Below are positions 1-7,987 of a stretch of 64,000 bases of DNA, piece by piece. The notes below the pieces were generated by a model. It had not been told where the DNA came from, searched no databases, and saw only the letters and a program-made list of their open reading frames with translations. How positions within the stretch are numbered: position 1 is the first letter of the stretch; the number at the start of each line of letters is the position of its first letter. Where the stretch lies: contig NZ_VUMY01000001.1 of NCBI RefSeq assembly GCF_009695935.1, forward strand, positions 124,001 to 188,000. The letters run 5' to 3'. The DNA is from Mobiluncus porci. GTDB taxonomy: Bacteria > Actinomycetota > Actinomycetes > Actinomycetales > Actinomycetaceae. A program made the position numbers and the translations under genes.

Positions 1-1346
1 GCCAAGGCCATGGCTGCTTCGCCAATCATCTCGTTTTGAGTCGGGTGAGTGTGGGTGAGGTAGGCCAAATCTTCAGCGTCAGCTTCCCAGTTCACGATGA
101 GTTGTCCCTCACCGATTTGTTCACCAATGCGCTGTCCCAGGGCGTGGAAGCCCACAATCGGGCCGTCTTTTACCTGGACAAGTTTCACGAAGCCAGCGGC
201 CTTGAGCATCTGCGACTTCGCGTTACCGAGCATATTCGACTTGGCAGACACGATATTCTCGGCGCCATAGACTTCCTTCGCCTTCGCCTCGGTGAGACCC
301 ACGGAGGCAATTTCCGGTTCACAGAAGGTCACGCGCGGAACGTTATCGTTGTCAACCACGCGCGGGTTCAATCCAGCAATTTCTTCGGCGACGAAAATGC
401 CTTGCATCATGGCGCGGTGGGCCAACTGTAGACCAGGCACAATGTCGCCTACGGCAAAGATGTTGCCGACGCCGGTGTGGAGGCGCTCGTTAGCCAGCAC
501 GAAACCGCGATCCATCGGGATGCCCTGTTCCTCGTAACCCATGTCGGCGGTGTTCGGGCCACGGCCAATCGCCACCAGGAGATAGTCGGCGCGGAACTGT
601 TGACCGTCCTCGGTGTTTACGGTCACGCCGGACTCGTCTTCTTGAGCGTTCGCAAAACGGGTGCCGGTCAAGAAGTTAATCCCGCGAGATTTGAAGGCCT
701 TTTCGAGTCCCTTGGAGACATCCTCGTCTTCGTTCGGGACTAGATGGGGGAGAGCCTCAATAATGGTGACTTCAGCGCCGAAAGACTTCCAGACGCTTGC
801 GAACTCCACCCCGATAACGCCGCCGCCAAGAATCACGACGGAGCTCGGCACGTGGTCGAGGAACAGAGCGTGTTCTGAGCCGAGGATACGGTTGCCGAGG
901 TTCATACCGAGCGATTTGGTGAAGGAACCGGAGGCGAGAACGACGTTTTTACCGTGCAAAACCCGCTCGCCCACGGTGACGGTGTCCGGGCCGGTCAAGC
1001 GACCGCGACCATTGACGAGTTCAACCTTGTGGGCTTTCACGAGATGCTGGAGACCCTTATACATTTTGTTCACGACACCGGACTGGAATTCCAAAACCTT
1101 TGCCATATCGATGCCAGTGAATGACGAAGCGATGCCCCAATCGAGACTTTCATGAACCGTGTCGGCGACCTCGGCGGCACGCAACAAAGCCTTGGTGGGG
1201 ATGCAGCCACGGTGCAAGCAGGTGCCGCCGACTTTGTCTTCTTCTACCATCGCCACGCTCATGCCCAGGCCGGTAGCCCGTAAAGCGCAAGCGTAACCGG
1301 CATTTCCGCCGCCCAAAATGACGATGTCATAAGTTTCTTCGCTCAA
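1..1346 (-). CDS. lpdA: Dihydrolipoyl dehydrogenase (E3), 3' end cut by window edge
   Basis: FAD-dependent E3 of 2-oxoacid dehydrogenase complexes; it reoxidises dihydrolipoyl groups with NAD+. I translated the minus strand from a TTG at 1346, preceded by GGAG eight bases upstream. The N-terminus has the FAD-binding GGGNAGYACALRA motif and the redox disulfide GGTCLHRGCIPTK (Cys43 and Cys48). The last readable residues (THTHPTQNEMIGEAAMALA) are the conserved C-terminal interface carrying the catalytic His, so only a few residues lie beyond base 1. About 448 residues are visible. It lies downstream of pepA on the same strand, separated by a strong hairpin, so it is probably transcribed on its own. 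The window also holds broken fragments of E1 and E2 near 59-60 kb, so this E3 may now serve another complex. Very sure of the family. Confidence 0.95.
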   Translation of the reverse strand, partial: MSEETYDIVILGGGNAGYACALRATGLGMSVAMVEEDKVGGTCLHRGCIPTKALLRAAEVADTVHESLDWGIASSFTGIDMAKVLEFQSGVVNKMYKGLQHLVKAHKVELVNGRGRLTGPDTVTVGERVLHGKNVVLASGSFTKSLGMNLGNRILGSEHALFLDHVPSSVVILGGGVIGVEFASVWKSFGAEVTIIEALPHLVPNEDEDVSKGLEKAFKSRGINFLTGTRFANAQEDESGVTVNTEDGQQFRADYLLVAIGRGPNTADMGYEEQGIPMDRGFVLANERLHTGVGNIFAVGDIVPGLQLAHRAMMQGIFVAEEIAGLNPRVVDNDNVPRVTFCEPEIASVGLTEAKAKEVYGAENIVSAKSNMLGNAKSQMLKAAGFVKLVQVKDGPIVGFHALGQRIGEQIGEGQLIVNWEADAEDLAYLTHTHPTQNEMIGEAAMAL

Positions 1347-1466
1347 AATAAACTCCAATGTTTTTGTTGGGACTAAATACCTATGACCTCTATTCTGTCA
1401 CGAATTTTTCTCGATGTCCTCCAGATAAACTGGGTCTTTGAACGGCCTTTACGTCATGTTTAATGT

Positions 1467-1530
1467 GAAACGATGGGGGCGTGCTTTTTCGTCCCACTTT
1501 TGGGACGATAAAGCACGCCCCCACCGTTTC
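1467..1530. terminator. Long hairpin between pepA and lpdA
   Basis: An almost uninterrupted inverted repeat: GAAACG, TGGGGGCGTGC and CGTCCCA on the left pair with TGGGACG, GCACGCCCCCA and CGTTTC on the right around a CTTT loop, giving close to 28 paired bases. It starts 7 bases past the pepA stop (minus strand) and lies about 120 bases before lpdA. It probably ends pepA transcription or separates the two transcripts. It is longer than a usual intrinsic terminator and has no long terminal T-run. Confidence 0.6.
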
Positions 1531-1536
1531 AGCAGG

Positions 1537-2964
1537 TCAGAGGCGCTCGATGAGGTCAATCAGGGTGCGAAGCCCGTAGCCGGTGCCGCCCTTTGGGGTG
1601 TAGCCCCAGGCTGAGCCCTTGTTGAAGCCGGGGCCGGCAATATCGACGTGAGCCCAACGCGCGCCCTTGGTGAAGTGTTTCAAGAACAATCCCGCCAGAG
1701 GCATTCCGCCCTCACGTTTAGTGCCGGAGTTACGTAAATCTGCGATGTCAGACTTCAAGTCATCCGCCAGGTGCTCCGGCAGGGGGCAAGGCCATGCCAT
1801 CTCGCCGCTTCGCTTGGCTGCCTCGAAGTAATCGTCTTTGGCTGAACCCATCACGCCGGCCATGCGGGAACCGAGCGCTACAATCTGAGCCCCGGTCAGG
1901 GTGGCCATATCGACGATTAAGTCAGGTTTTTCCCCAACTGCCATCGCGATGCCGTCGGCCAACACCAAGCGCCCCTCCGCGTCCGTGTTGGTGACCTCCA
2001 CGCTGGTGCCGTCTTTCATGATGATGACGTCGTCAACGCGCGTGGCTCCACCGCTGACCATGTTCTCGGCGCACGCCAACCAGGCAGTCACCTTGACCGG
2101 CAACCCCAACTTAGCCGCGGCGATAACCGCATTGCCCATGGTGGCGGCTCCGGTCATATCTGATTTCATTGTGGCCATGGAATTAGACGGCTTCAAAGAG
2201 TAACCGCCCGAGTCAAAGGTAATCCCCTTGCCGACCAACGCCACTTGGGCCCGAGGATTTTCGGGTTCGTAAGTCATCTTCACCAAGACCGGCTTGCGCT
2301 TAGACCCGCGTCCCACCGCGACAATCCCGCCAAACCCCTCGGCTTTCAGCGCTTCCCAGTCCCAGATTTTCACTTTCACGGGAAGCCCCCTTGCGGCTTT
2401 TTCCATCCACTTTGCCAGCGTCTCGGGATAGAGCGCGGAAGGCGAAGCGTTGACGAGATCGCGAATATCAAAGATAGCCTTGCCGAGAATCTCGACCCGA
2501 TTCAAGGATTCCGCAGCGGGGAAGTTTTCGGCAGGAAGCATGATTTGTTTCAGCAGGGGCTTTTTCTTCGTGAGGTATTTGTCAAAGTGGTATCCACCAA
2601 GCAAAGCGCCTTCAGCTACTGCTACTGCTGCGGTAGTATCGCTGGTGGGAAAGGAGAGGGCCAGTTCGGAGGCTTCGGCGAGGCGGGCTCCCGCTCCTGC
2701 GGCGGCGCGCAAGGCCTCGGCGGGGAAGGAGTGGTTCTCCAAATCTCCCAGGCCTACAAAAACCACGTAGGGAGAGGCGAAATCGTGGGGGGAGGGGGAA
2801 CGCTGGGCCTCACCAGCCTTCCCTGTTACTCCTGCAGATCTGGCAAAATCAGCAAGGGCCGGAAAAGTAGGAACCTGGAGGTTTCCGTCGCGATCCGCGG
2901 TAACCCCCAAGATGAGAGGGATGTTCAAAGTCTTCAAGTCGGAAAAAGTCGTAAATGTAGTCAT
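1537..2964 (-). CDS. pepA: Leucyl aminopeptidase (M17 family)
   Basis: Cytoplasmic dinuclear-metal aminopeptidase that removes N-terminal residues from peptides. The 475-residue protein has a variable N-terminal domain (about 1-170) and the M17 catalytic domain. Visible active-site motifs are VGKGITFDSGG (Lys246, Asp251) and the family signature NTDAEGRL at about 326-333, which supplies metal ligands. Length is normal for the family. The ATG at 2964 is preceded by TAGGAT (2971-2976 on the plus strand) six bases upstream, so the mRNA is probably leaderless. It forms a single-gene unit upstream of lpdA. The island of decayed mobile DNA begins just behind its promoter. Confidence 0.95.
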   Translation of the reverse strand: MTTFTTFSDLKTLNIPLILGVTADRDGNLQVPTFPALADFARSAGVTGKAGEAQRSPSPHDFASPYVVFVGLGDLENHSFPAEALRAAAGAGARLAEASELALSFPTSDTTAAVAVAEGALLGGYHFDKYLTKKKPLLKQIMLPAENFPAAESLNRVEILGKAIFDIRDLVNASPSALYPETLAKWMEKAARGLPVKVKIWDWEALKAEGFGGIVAVGRGSKRKPVLVKMTYEPENPRAQVALVGKGITFDSGGYSLKPSNSMATMKSDMTGAATMGNAVIAAAKLGLPVKVTAWLACAENMVSGGATRVDDVIIMKDGTSVEVTNTDAEGRLVLADGIAMAVGEKPDLIVDMATLTGAQIVALGSRMAGVMGSAKDDYFEAAKRSGEMAWPCPLPEHLADDLKSDIADLRNSGTKREGGMPLAGLFLKHFTKGARWAHVDIAGPGFNKGSAWGYTPKGGTGYGLRTLIDLIERL

Positions 2965-3040
2965 ACTTCCATCCTAGACGCATCAGGCAAGCGGCGTGAG
3001 CCTGGAGAAGTTAAGTCTGAGTTGAACTCGTCAACAGCCG

Positions 3041-3184
3041 TTACCCGCCGCGTTTTACAAAAGCATCAATGATGTTGAGGGTTTCTTCACTCAGGTAATA
3101 CGCCCAGTGCTTCAGCTTCACCTGCGCGTGGCATCCACCGCTCGGGGTATTCGGGCGGTTGTTCAGTCTCGTCCGCTTCGGCAT
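3041..3184 (-). CDS. Possible 47-residue remnant ORF at the island edge
   Basis: A short minus-strand ORF starts with ATG (MPKRTRLNNRP) and ends in LSEETLNIIDAFVKRGG before a TAA. Its second half reads like real protein (HWAYYLSEETLNIIDAFVKR). No Shine-Dalgarno sequence or TANNNT box is in place. It lies between the pepA promoter and the point where serine-recombinase homology begins. It may be a fragment of a mobile-element gene or a chance ORF. I do not recognise it. Confidence 0.2.
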   Translation of the reverse strand: MPKRTRLNNRPNTPSGGCHAQVKLKHWAYYLSEETLNIIDAFVKRGG

Positions 3185-3192
3185 TAGCAGTC

Positions 3193-4131
3193 GGGAAAAC
3201 CACCATCCCGTTTTCCAGGTCCATCGGATACGACCGCGGCCCGAACGGGGAGCTGGTCGTCAACAAGGAGCAAGCCGAAACAGTCAAACACATTTTCGCT
3301 TTGTTCTTGGAAGGCGAATCGTTCTCGGGTATCGCGAAGATTCTCAACCGGGAGCAGGCACCGAACCCGACCGGGTGTAAATGGTCAATTGGGCATATCA
3401 GCTCGATGCTACGCAACGAGAAATATAAGGGCGACGCGTTGCTGCAAAAGTCCTACACGGTGGACTTCCTCACCAAAAAGCAGGTGGTGAATCGGGGTGA
3501 GGTGCCGCAGTACTATGTGACCGGGAGCCACGAGGCTATCATCGACCCTGCCGTTTTCGACTTCGTGCAACAAGAAATCGCTACCCGGAAGCAAGCGAAC
3601 CGCTCCTACTCGAGGCATTTGTTGTTTTCCGGGAAGATTCAATGCGGGGACTGCGGGGGATGGTACGGGTCGAAAACCTGGCACTCCAACGATGAGCGAT
3701 ACAGGAAAACCATCTGGCGATGCAACCACAAATACGGGCACGGCGAAAACTGCACCACCCCGAAACTCGAAGAACCCGAAACCAAAAACCTCTACCTGCA
3801 AGCAGTCACCGACCTGCTCGGCGAGAGCGACGAAGCCAGCAGGATCGTGCGTGAAGAAGTCATGGCGGAACTCGACACCACCCGGTTACAGGAGCAAGCC
3901 GACAAGCTAATCGCCGATGTCAAATCAGCCTCAGCGGCTATCGACAAGCTCATCGACCGTAACGCACGCACCGCGTCGAACCAGGCAGAATACAACCGGC
4001 AGTTCAACGCGCTGACCGCCCGCCACGGGGAGCTGTACGTGAAATACGAGAAGGTTGCCGCGCAGATAGTCGACCGGGAAAACCGTATCCGCAGCTTCAA
4101 ACACTTCGAAGCCAGTGGCATGACTCCGTAA
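3193..4131 (+). pseudogene. Large serine recombinase, N-terminally truncated
   Basis: Remnant of a phage- or ICE-type large serine recombinase (site-specific integrase). The visible part begins inside the recombinase domain, with SIGYDRGPNGELVVNKEQAE at about 3220-3280. It continues through the typical FLEGESFSGIAKILN and WSIGHISSMLRNEKYKGD motifs, a zinc ribbon (CGDCGGW, then WRCNHKYGHGENC), and a coiled-coil tail (about 3890-4110). The catalytic N-terminal domain with the nucleophilic Ser is missing, so it cannot cut DNA. A TTG at 3301 opens a 276-residue frame, but the same frame carries homology further upstream, so it is a truncation rather than a natural short gene. It is followed at once by an IS3-type remnant. 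Confidence 0.85.
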
Positions 4132-4187
4132 TTTAGGTTCGTTTGTTTTGAGAGTTCTTGATGGCCGTTTTTGGCAGAATGGAGCTT

Positions 4188-4712
4188 ATGGTGAGTAAGT
4201 GCATGGAGTTATAGTTCGGAAGATGTTGTGAAAGCGCTGGATAGGGCGGTGAAAGTGTTGGCTGAGGGGGGTGCGGTGGCTGATGCGTGTCGCAAGATTG
4301 GCATCAACTGAGCCGACGTATTGCCGGTGGAAAAACCATTATCAGGGCATGGATTTGCCTGGCGTGAAACGGATGAAAGTGTTGAGTCAGGAGAACGCGG
4401 TTTTGAAACGGCTTTTGGCTGAGGCGGAGCTGGAGAAGGCAGCGTTGAGGGAGTTGGCTGAGGGAAACTTCTGAGCCCGGCTAGGCGCCGGGCGGGCGTG
4501 GTTTGTTTGATGGAACGCCTTGATATTAGCGAGCGTAAGGCCTGTAAGCTTGCGGGTTTGTGGATTTCCAGTTTGATGCTGACGAGACCGGGAAGGCGTT
4601 GAAAATCGTGTCTATCGTGGATGAGTTCACGCGTGAGTGTGTTGGTGGCATGGTGGAGCGCTCTATAACCGCCCCTGTGCTGCGTGAGCACCTGGATGCG
4701 GCCCCCGCCAAA
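4188..4712 (+). mobile_element. IS3-family insertion sequence remnant (OrfA/OrfB, degenerate)
   Basis: OrfA-like sequence runs EDVVKALDRAVKVLAEGG, then ACRKIGIN, and hits a stop. One base later the correct frame resumes with EPTYCRWKNHYQGM and the leucine-rich coil (LSQENAVLKRLLAEAELEKAALRELA), so OrfA carries a frameshift near 4310. OrfB-like sequence follows: RAGVVCLMERLDISERKACKLAGL, then a jump straight to WISSLMLT-frame DNA whose other frame reads DFQFDADETGKALKIVSI and VDEFTRECVGGMVERS, part of the DDE core. The middle and C-terminal parts of the transposase are gone. No intact terminal repeats were found. The element is dead. Confidence 0.75.
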
Positions 4713-4897
4713 CAAACTGGCCCTACAAACGGGGGCACGTCAGAGACTCGTCGGAATGTGGGTGTGACTTGTCGGAAAATATCTTCCCTGTTTTCGGTGA
4801 CCAGAGGCTTTGAATCGCGCAGGCGTCGTTGAGGTTAAATCTTTGAAAAAATCCTTAAAAAGAGTCTTCTGCTGCCGAAGAATTGGCTGTGCGCTGG

Positions 4898-4914
4898 CTT
4901 ATGTAAACCATAAG
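4898..4914. promoter_or_regulatory. Small inverted repeat ahead of the secreted-protein gene
   Basis: CTTATG and CATAAG pair around a five-base loop (TAAAC), about 20 bases before the start at 4936. It could be an operator or a small 5' UTR hairpin in front of the AAAGGA ribosome-binding site. Only the symmetry is seen; the function is a guess. Confidence 0.25.
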
Positions 4915-4935
4915 ACATCGGACAAAGGATTAAAA

Positions 4936-5463
4936 ATGGCTGCGCTTCGTAAACTCGCTGCTGGAGCCGCCGCGTTGGGTCTTTCGACCTTGATGGCGGG
5001 GACGGCGTTCGCCTCCGCCGGACAGTGGATCGGATCTCAACAGCACTACAACATCTACAGTGTTAATCAACCTTTGACTGTCACCTCTACTTTCTTGGCT
5101 CCTTCATCGGTTACGACCATGTATAAGGCGACAGCGGTTAATGTTTCCATGGTCGGTTACAGCCAAACGGTAAAGCAAGAGGACATGCCGCTTTGTTATA
5201 CCCTTCCGTTTGGAACAAGATACGCTGCCTGCACACCTTTTTACGAAGAAGTCCAGAATCAAACGGTGTCTGGTGACGCCATGGGAAGTTTCCTAACCGT
5301 AGATGCGCAGGGTGGATACATCGGGACGGTCTATACTGCTGAGATTTCTGCAAAAGGGGAATTCACTGTGGAACACCGTTTCCCCGACGGTGTTGCCTCA
5401 GCTATCTACAATGATCCGGGTTACGACACGATATCGGTTTCTTTTGTAAAGAAACCATATTGA
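4936..5463 (+). CDS. Secreted protein of unknown function
   Basis: A 175-residue precursor with a clear Sec signal peptide: positive start MAALRKLAAG, hydrophobic core AAALGLSTLMAG, and an AFA-S cleavage site near residue 27. The mature part is rich in Thr, Ser, Val and Tyr, looks like a beta-sandwich, and has one pair of Cys (CYTLPF and ACTPF) that could form a disulfide outside the cell. The start is the ATG at 4936 because AAAGGA lies eight bases upstream and the signal peptide begins there; longer frames upstream would put the signal inside the protein. The next gene starts 20 bases after the stop, so the two are probably cotranscribed. I do not recognise the family. It lies in the accessory island and is more AT-rich than the housekeeping genes. 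Confidence 0.8.
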   Translation: MAALRKLAAGAAALGLSTLMAGTAFASAGQWIGSQQHYNIYSVNQPLTVTSTFLAPSSVTTMYKATAVNVSMVGYSQTVKQEDMPLCYTLPFGTRYAACTPFYEEVQNQTVSGDAMGSFLTVDAQGGYIGTVYTAEISAKGEFTVEHRFPDGVASAIYNDPGYDTISVSFVKKPY

Positions 5464-5483
5464 ATACATAGGAGTTGATTGGC

Positions 5484-6905
5484 ATGGATGCGGGATTGGT
5501 CAATGGATTGAGCACGATGGTGGCTTCGACGCTGCCTAAGTCTTCTACGTCTGCGACTAAGAGCGATCCTTTTACTGTGTCAACGGTGGCGAGCACGCCC
5601 GTCGTTGACACAGTCGAAATTTCTTCACTGGCGCAAAGTGCGGCGAAGGTTTTTGATCCCACTGCTGTTGACGGGCCTTTCGAACAAAAACATGACGGTG
5701 GAGCGTTGGCAACATCTTCGGCTATTGATGGCTATAACGGTTGGGAAGAGATGCTGAAGAATTCCTTCGGTATTGAAAATGGCGGGGATCGTAATGACAT
5801 GCCGGTTATTTATGCCTACAATCCGGTTGACTATTCGCCTGATGGGATTGGGCCTGGCGCTGGACTGAAGGCGGCGAATCAGCTCACCAATGAGCAACGT
5901 AACTTTATTGCCAATATTTATGTTTACTGCCATGACAATGGTTTAGATTCACAACTTGCCGTATCAATTACCTCGTCGTTGATGCCACAATATTGGGATC
6001 ACGTGGAGGGAGGAATGTATGGTGCCGCTGAGTTAACTTACACCTCTGGCATGCATATTTATTCTCCTGATGGCCGTCCAGGATCGGCAACGAATAATGC
6101 TTATCAATCGCAAATCGATAGTGTTGTTTTGGAGACTTTTTCATCGGATGCCGCCAAAGATTCCTTGATTAGCACCCGAGCTATGGAACACGCATTTACA
6201 AGTCGTTTTGGTGAAATAGAAAATCATCTTGACTGGGTGAAGGGGATACAGAAACTCGTCTATGCGTATTCAAAAGACCATTCGGATAATCCCGGTGGTT
6301 CTCCGGCGATTAACACCCCTGAAGGTCAGAAGTATATGCAGTGGCGTCAAATGAAGATTCGAGCCTATGATGCTATGGATAAAATAGCTAAGGAAGATCC
6401 CACGAGCTTCGAAGCGACGGGTGATCGAAATGCTCACAATCTTTCTGAAAAAGTCAATTACCTTAGAGATGGCATAAAGAGCTTTGAGGGTAAATATGCT
6501 GAGAGGGCCTCTGGTTTTGTTGGTTCGTTATCCGATGGGCAGAAAAACATTCTTGGGGCTCTTTACGAACTTGCTGAAGGTAAGGGAGACAAGGAAATGT
6601 CCAAGGTTGATGCTTTGGCGAAGGCGTTTGCGACCTCGAATTTTATGGAGGTGATGTTGCTTCCGGGTAAGGATAAGGACGGGAATTCGACGACTAACTT
6701 GTTGGATATGTTGGTGTGGACGAAGGATGTTCCGAACCAGGCGGATTTCTTGCAGGCCGTGTTGAATAAGAAGAACGAGGCGGCCATTGCGAAAGTCGAG
6801 GAGAAACTCGGCATCGATCTCGGCGGCGCGAAAGTGAACGCCGACAAGCCCAGCGCGACGACCAAGACTGTTGAAACCCCGGCGCACATCGACACCGAGG
6901 CGTAG
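5484..6905 (+). CDS. Unrecognised 473-residue protein of the island
   Basis: The start is the ATG at 5484, nine bases after GGAG (5471-5474); a TTG at 5475 touches the ribosome-binding site and is unlikely. There is no signal peptide or membrane segment. The first 70 residues are Ser/Thr-rich and probably disordered, ending in VVDTVEISSLAQSAAKVF, which resembles the DxVEIS segments found in FlgM-like and flagella-associated proteins. A mainly helical middle contains WEEMLKNSFGIENGG, LTNEQRNFIANIYVYCHDNG and WVKGIQKLVYAYSKDH; the tail is charged and Pro/Thr-rich. It is cotranscribed with the secreted protein upstream. Third positions are more AT-rich than in flanking genes, suggesting transfer. 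Function unknown; it could be an exported or flagellum-related factor. Confidence 0.75.
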   Translation: MDAGLVNGLSTMVASTLPKSSTSATKSDPFTVSTVASTPVVDTVEISSLAQSAAKVFDPTAVDGPFEQKHDGGALATSSAIDGYNGWEEMLKNSFGIENGGDRNDMPVIYAYNPVDYSPDGIGPGAGLKAANQLTNEQRNFIANIYVYCHDNGLDSQLAVSITSSLMPQYWDHVEGGMYGAAELTYTSGMHIYSPDGRPGSATNNAYQSQIDSVVLETFSSDAAKDSLISTRAMEHAFTSRFGEIENHLDWVKGIQKLVYAYSKDHSDNPGGSPAINTPEGQKYMQWRQMKIRAYDAMDKIAKEDPTSFEATGDRNAHNLSEKVNYLRDGIKSFEGKYAERASGFVGSLSDGQKNILGALYELAEGKGDKEMSKVDALAKAFATSNFMEVMLLPGKDKDGNSTTNLLDMLVWTKDVPNQADFLQAVLNKKNEAAIAKVEEKLGIDLGGAKVNADKPSATTKTVETPAHIDTEA

Positions 6906-6934
6906 GGTGAACCCTTTTTCAAAAAGTGAACCCT

Positions 6935-7850
6935 CTAGGCGGCGACTTTCAGACAGTCGTAGGTTTGTATCCAATCCGTGCGGAAAGTATCAAGATAACG
7001 CTGGCTCGCGAGCTTGTCTTGGAAAGCCGTCAGGCGGTTCGTTTTCTGGCGCGGGGTAAGCGTCGTGTCATTGAGGATTGCTTCGAGTTCTGCTTTGAGG
7101 TCATCCAAAAATAAGGGGTCAATCACCTTGTGGATATTCACCGGATCCGTGTAGTGCATCCCGCCCGAACGGCGCGTTTCCGGGTTCAAAGTGCTCTCGA
7201 AAATCCCGCCAAAAATCGTCGGACTGATTCGCGACCAGTCCGTATCCCGCGCCGTGCGCTCAACAAGTAAGGTCTTTAACTCCGCCGTGAACTGCGGGAT
7301 TTGAAACTCACCGGCAAACAACCCGCCGTTCGCATACGGGAAAGCCTTCAGGGTGTCAGACAGATACGGGTCACGCGCCTCCACCGGCGTGTCCAACACC
7401 TTGAACAAATCCAATAAGGCCGAGCGCATTTGGCCCGCCTCAAAACCCGAGAGATACCCCAGGAACGCGTCTTTACCGAACAGCCCCGCGTCCTCGGCAT
7501 AGAGACAGAACACCAGCCGGACACACAACACATTCAACGCATGAGACTCCTCCACAGAATCCGGATCAAGATACTGACGGCTCAAAGCTGCATGGAGCTC
7601 CCCAATAAGCTCACCAGCCTTGATAGAAACCTCTTGCTCCAGGGTTTCCCGCGCCAGCGACGCATCCAACAAGAAATCCAACAAATGCGGCTTCTGGCGC
7701 AATCCGCCAAACCAAACTCAAGGAAGCCCTTCTCGGGATGTTCTTTATTGAGGTCATGCACCCGAAACTTCAAGAAATTTGAGACGATAATCCACAAACG
7801 CACCCACATCCGCCCCCACCTCAGCCGGAGACCGCAAAGAAACCTCAAAA
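6935..7850 (-). pseudogene. MmeI-like type IIG restriction-methylase fragment, frameshifted
   Basis: Broken remnant of a MmeI/DUF-type combined endonuclease-methyltransferase. The first piece (about 7695-7810) reads IVSNFLKFRVHDLNKEHP and EKGFLEFGLAD, the family's N-terminal nuclease-side region. A frameshift at about 7695-7700 leads to RQKPHLLDFLLDASLARETL, GELIGELHAALSRQYLD and the helicase-spacer motif VRLVFCLYAEDAGLFG, then FGGIFESTLNPETRRSGG and MHYTDPVNIHKVIDPLF. Homology stops at KLASQRYLD, exactly where the SAM-binding motif (LDPACGSGNF in relatives) should start. It is replaced by TFRTDWIQTYDCLKVAA and a stop. The methylase and target-recognition domains are absent, so no activity is expected. 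Confidence 0.75.
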
Positions 7851-7987
7851 GACAAAGCAACAGTCTAATGCCCAGCCAGATAGACCCGTCTGTTATCGGT
7901 CAGTGCCCAAATCTTCGGACAGGTCTGGCATCCTGAGCTAGGAAAGACCAAAGCGAAAAAAACTATTACTTGCCATAAAATGAATCA
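7851..7987. other. Spacer between the island and the RND gene
   Basis: No gene is supported here. On the minus strand, just before the methylase fragment, a third frame reads ALSFEVSLRSPAEVGADVGA (about 7790-7865), which looks like the end of an unrelated broken gene. The last 20 bases hold the promoter of the RND gene. Confidence 0.4.
7976..7981 (+). promoter_or_regulatory. -10 element of the RND gene; leaderless start
   Basis: TGCCATAAAAT is an extended -10 sequence whose TAAAAT hexamer ends six bases before the GTG at 7988. With the usual 6-7 base distance from -10 to the first transcribed base, the RNA would begin at the start codon. No Shine-Dalgarno sequence is present. Confidence 0.55.
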
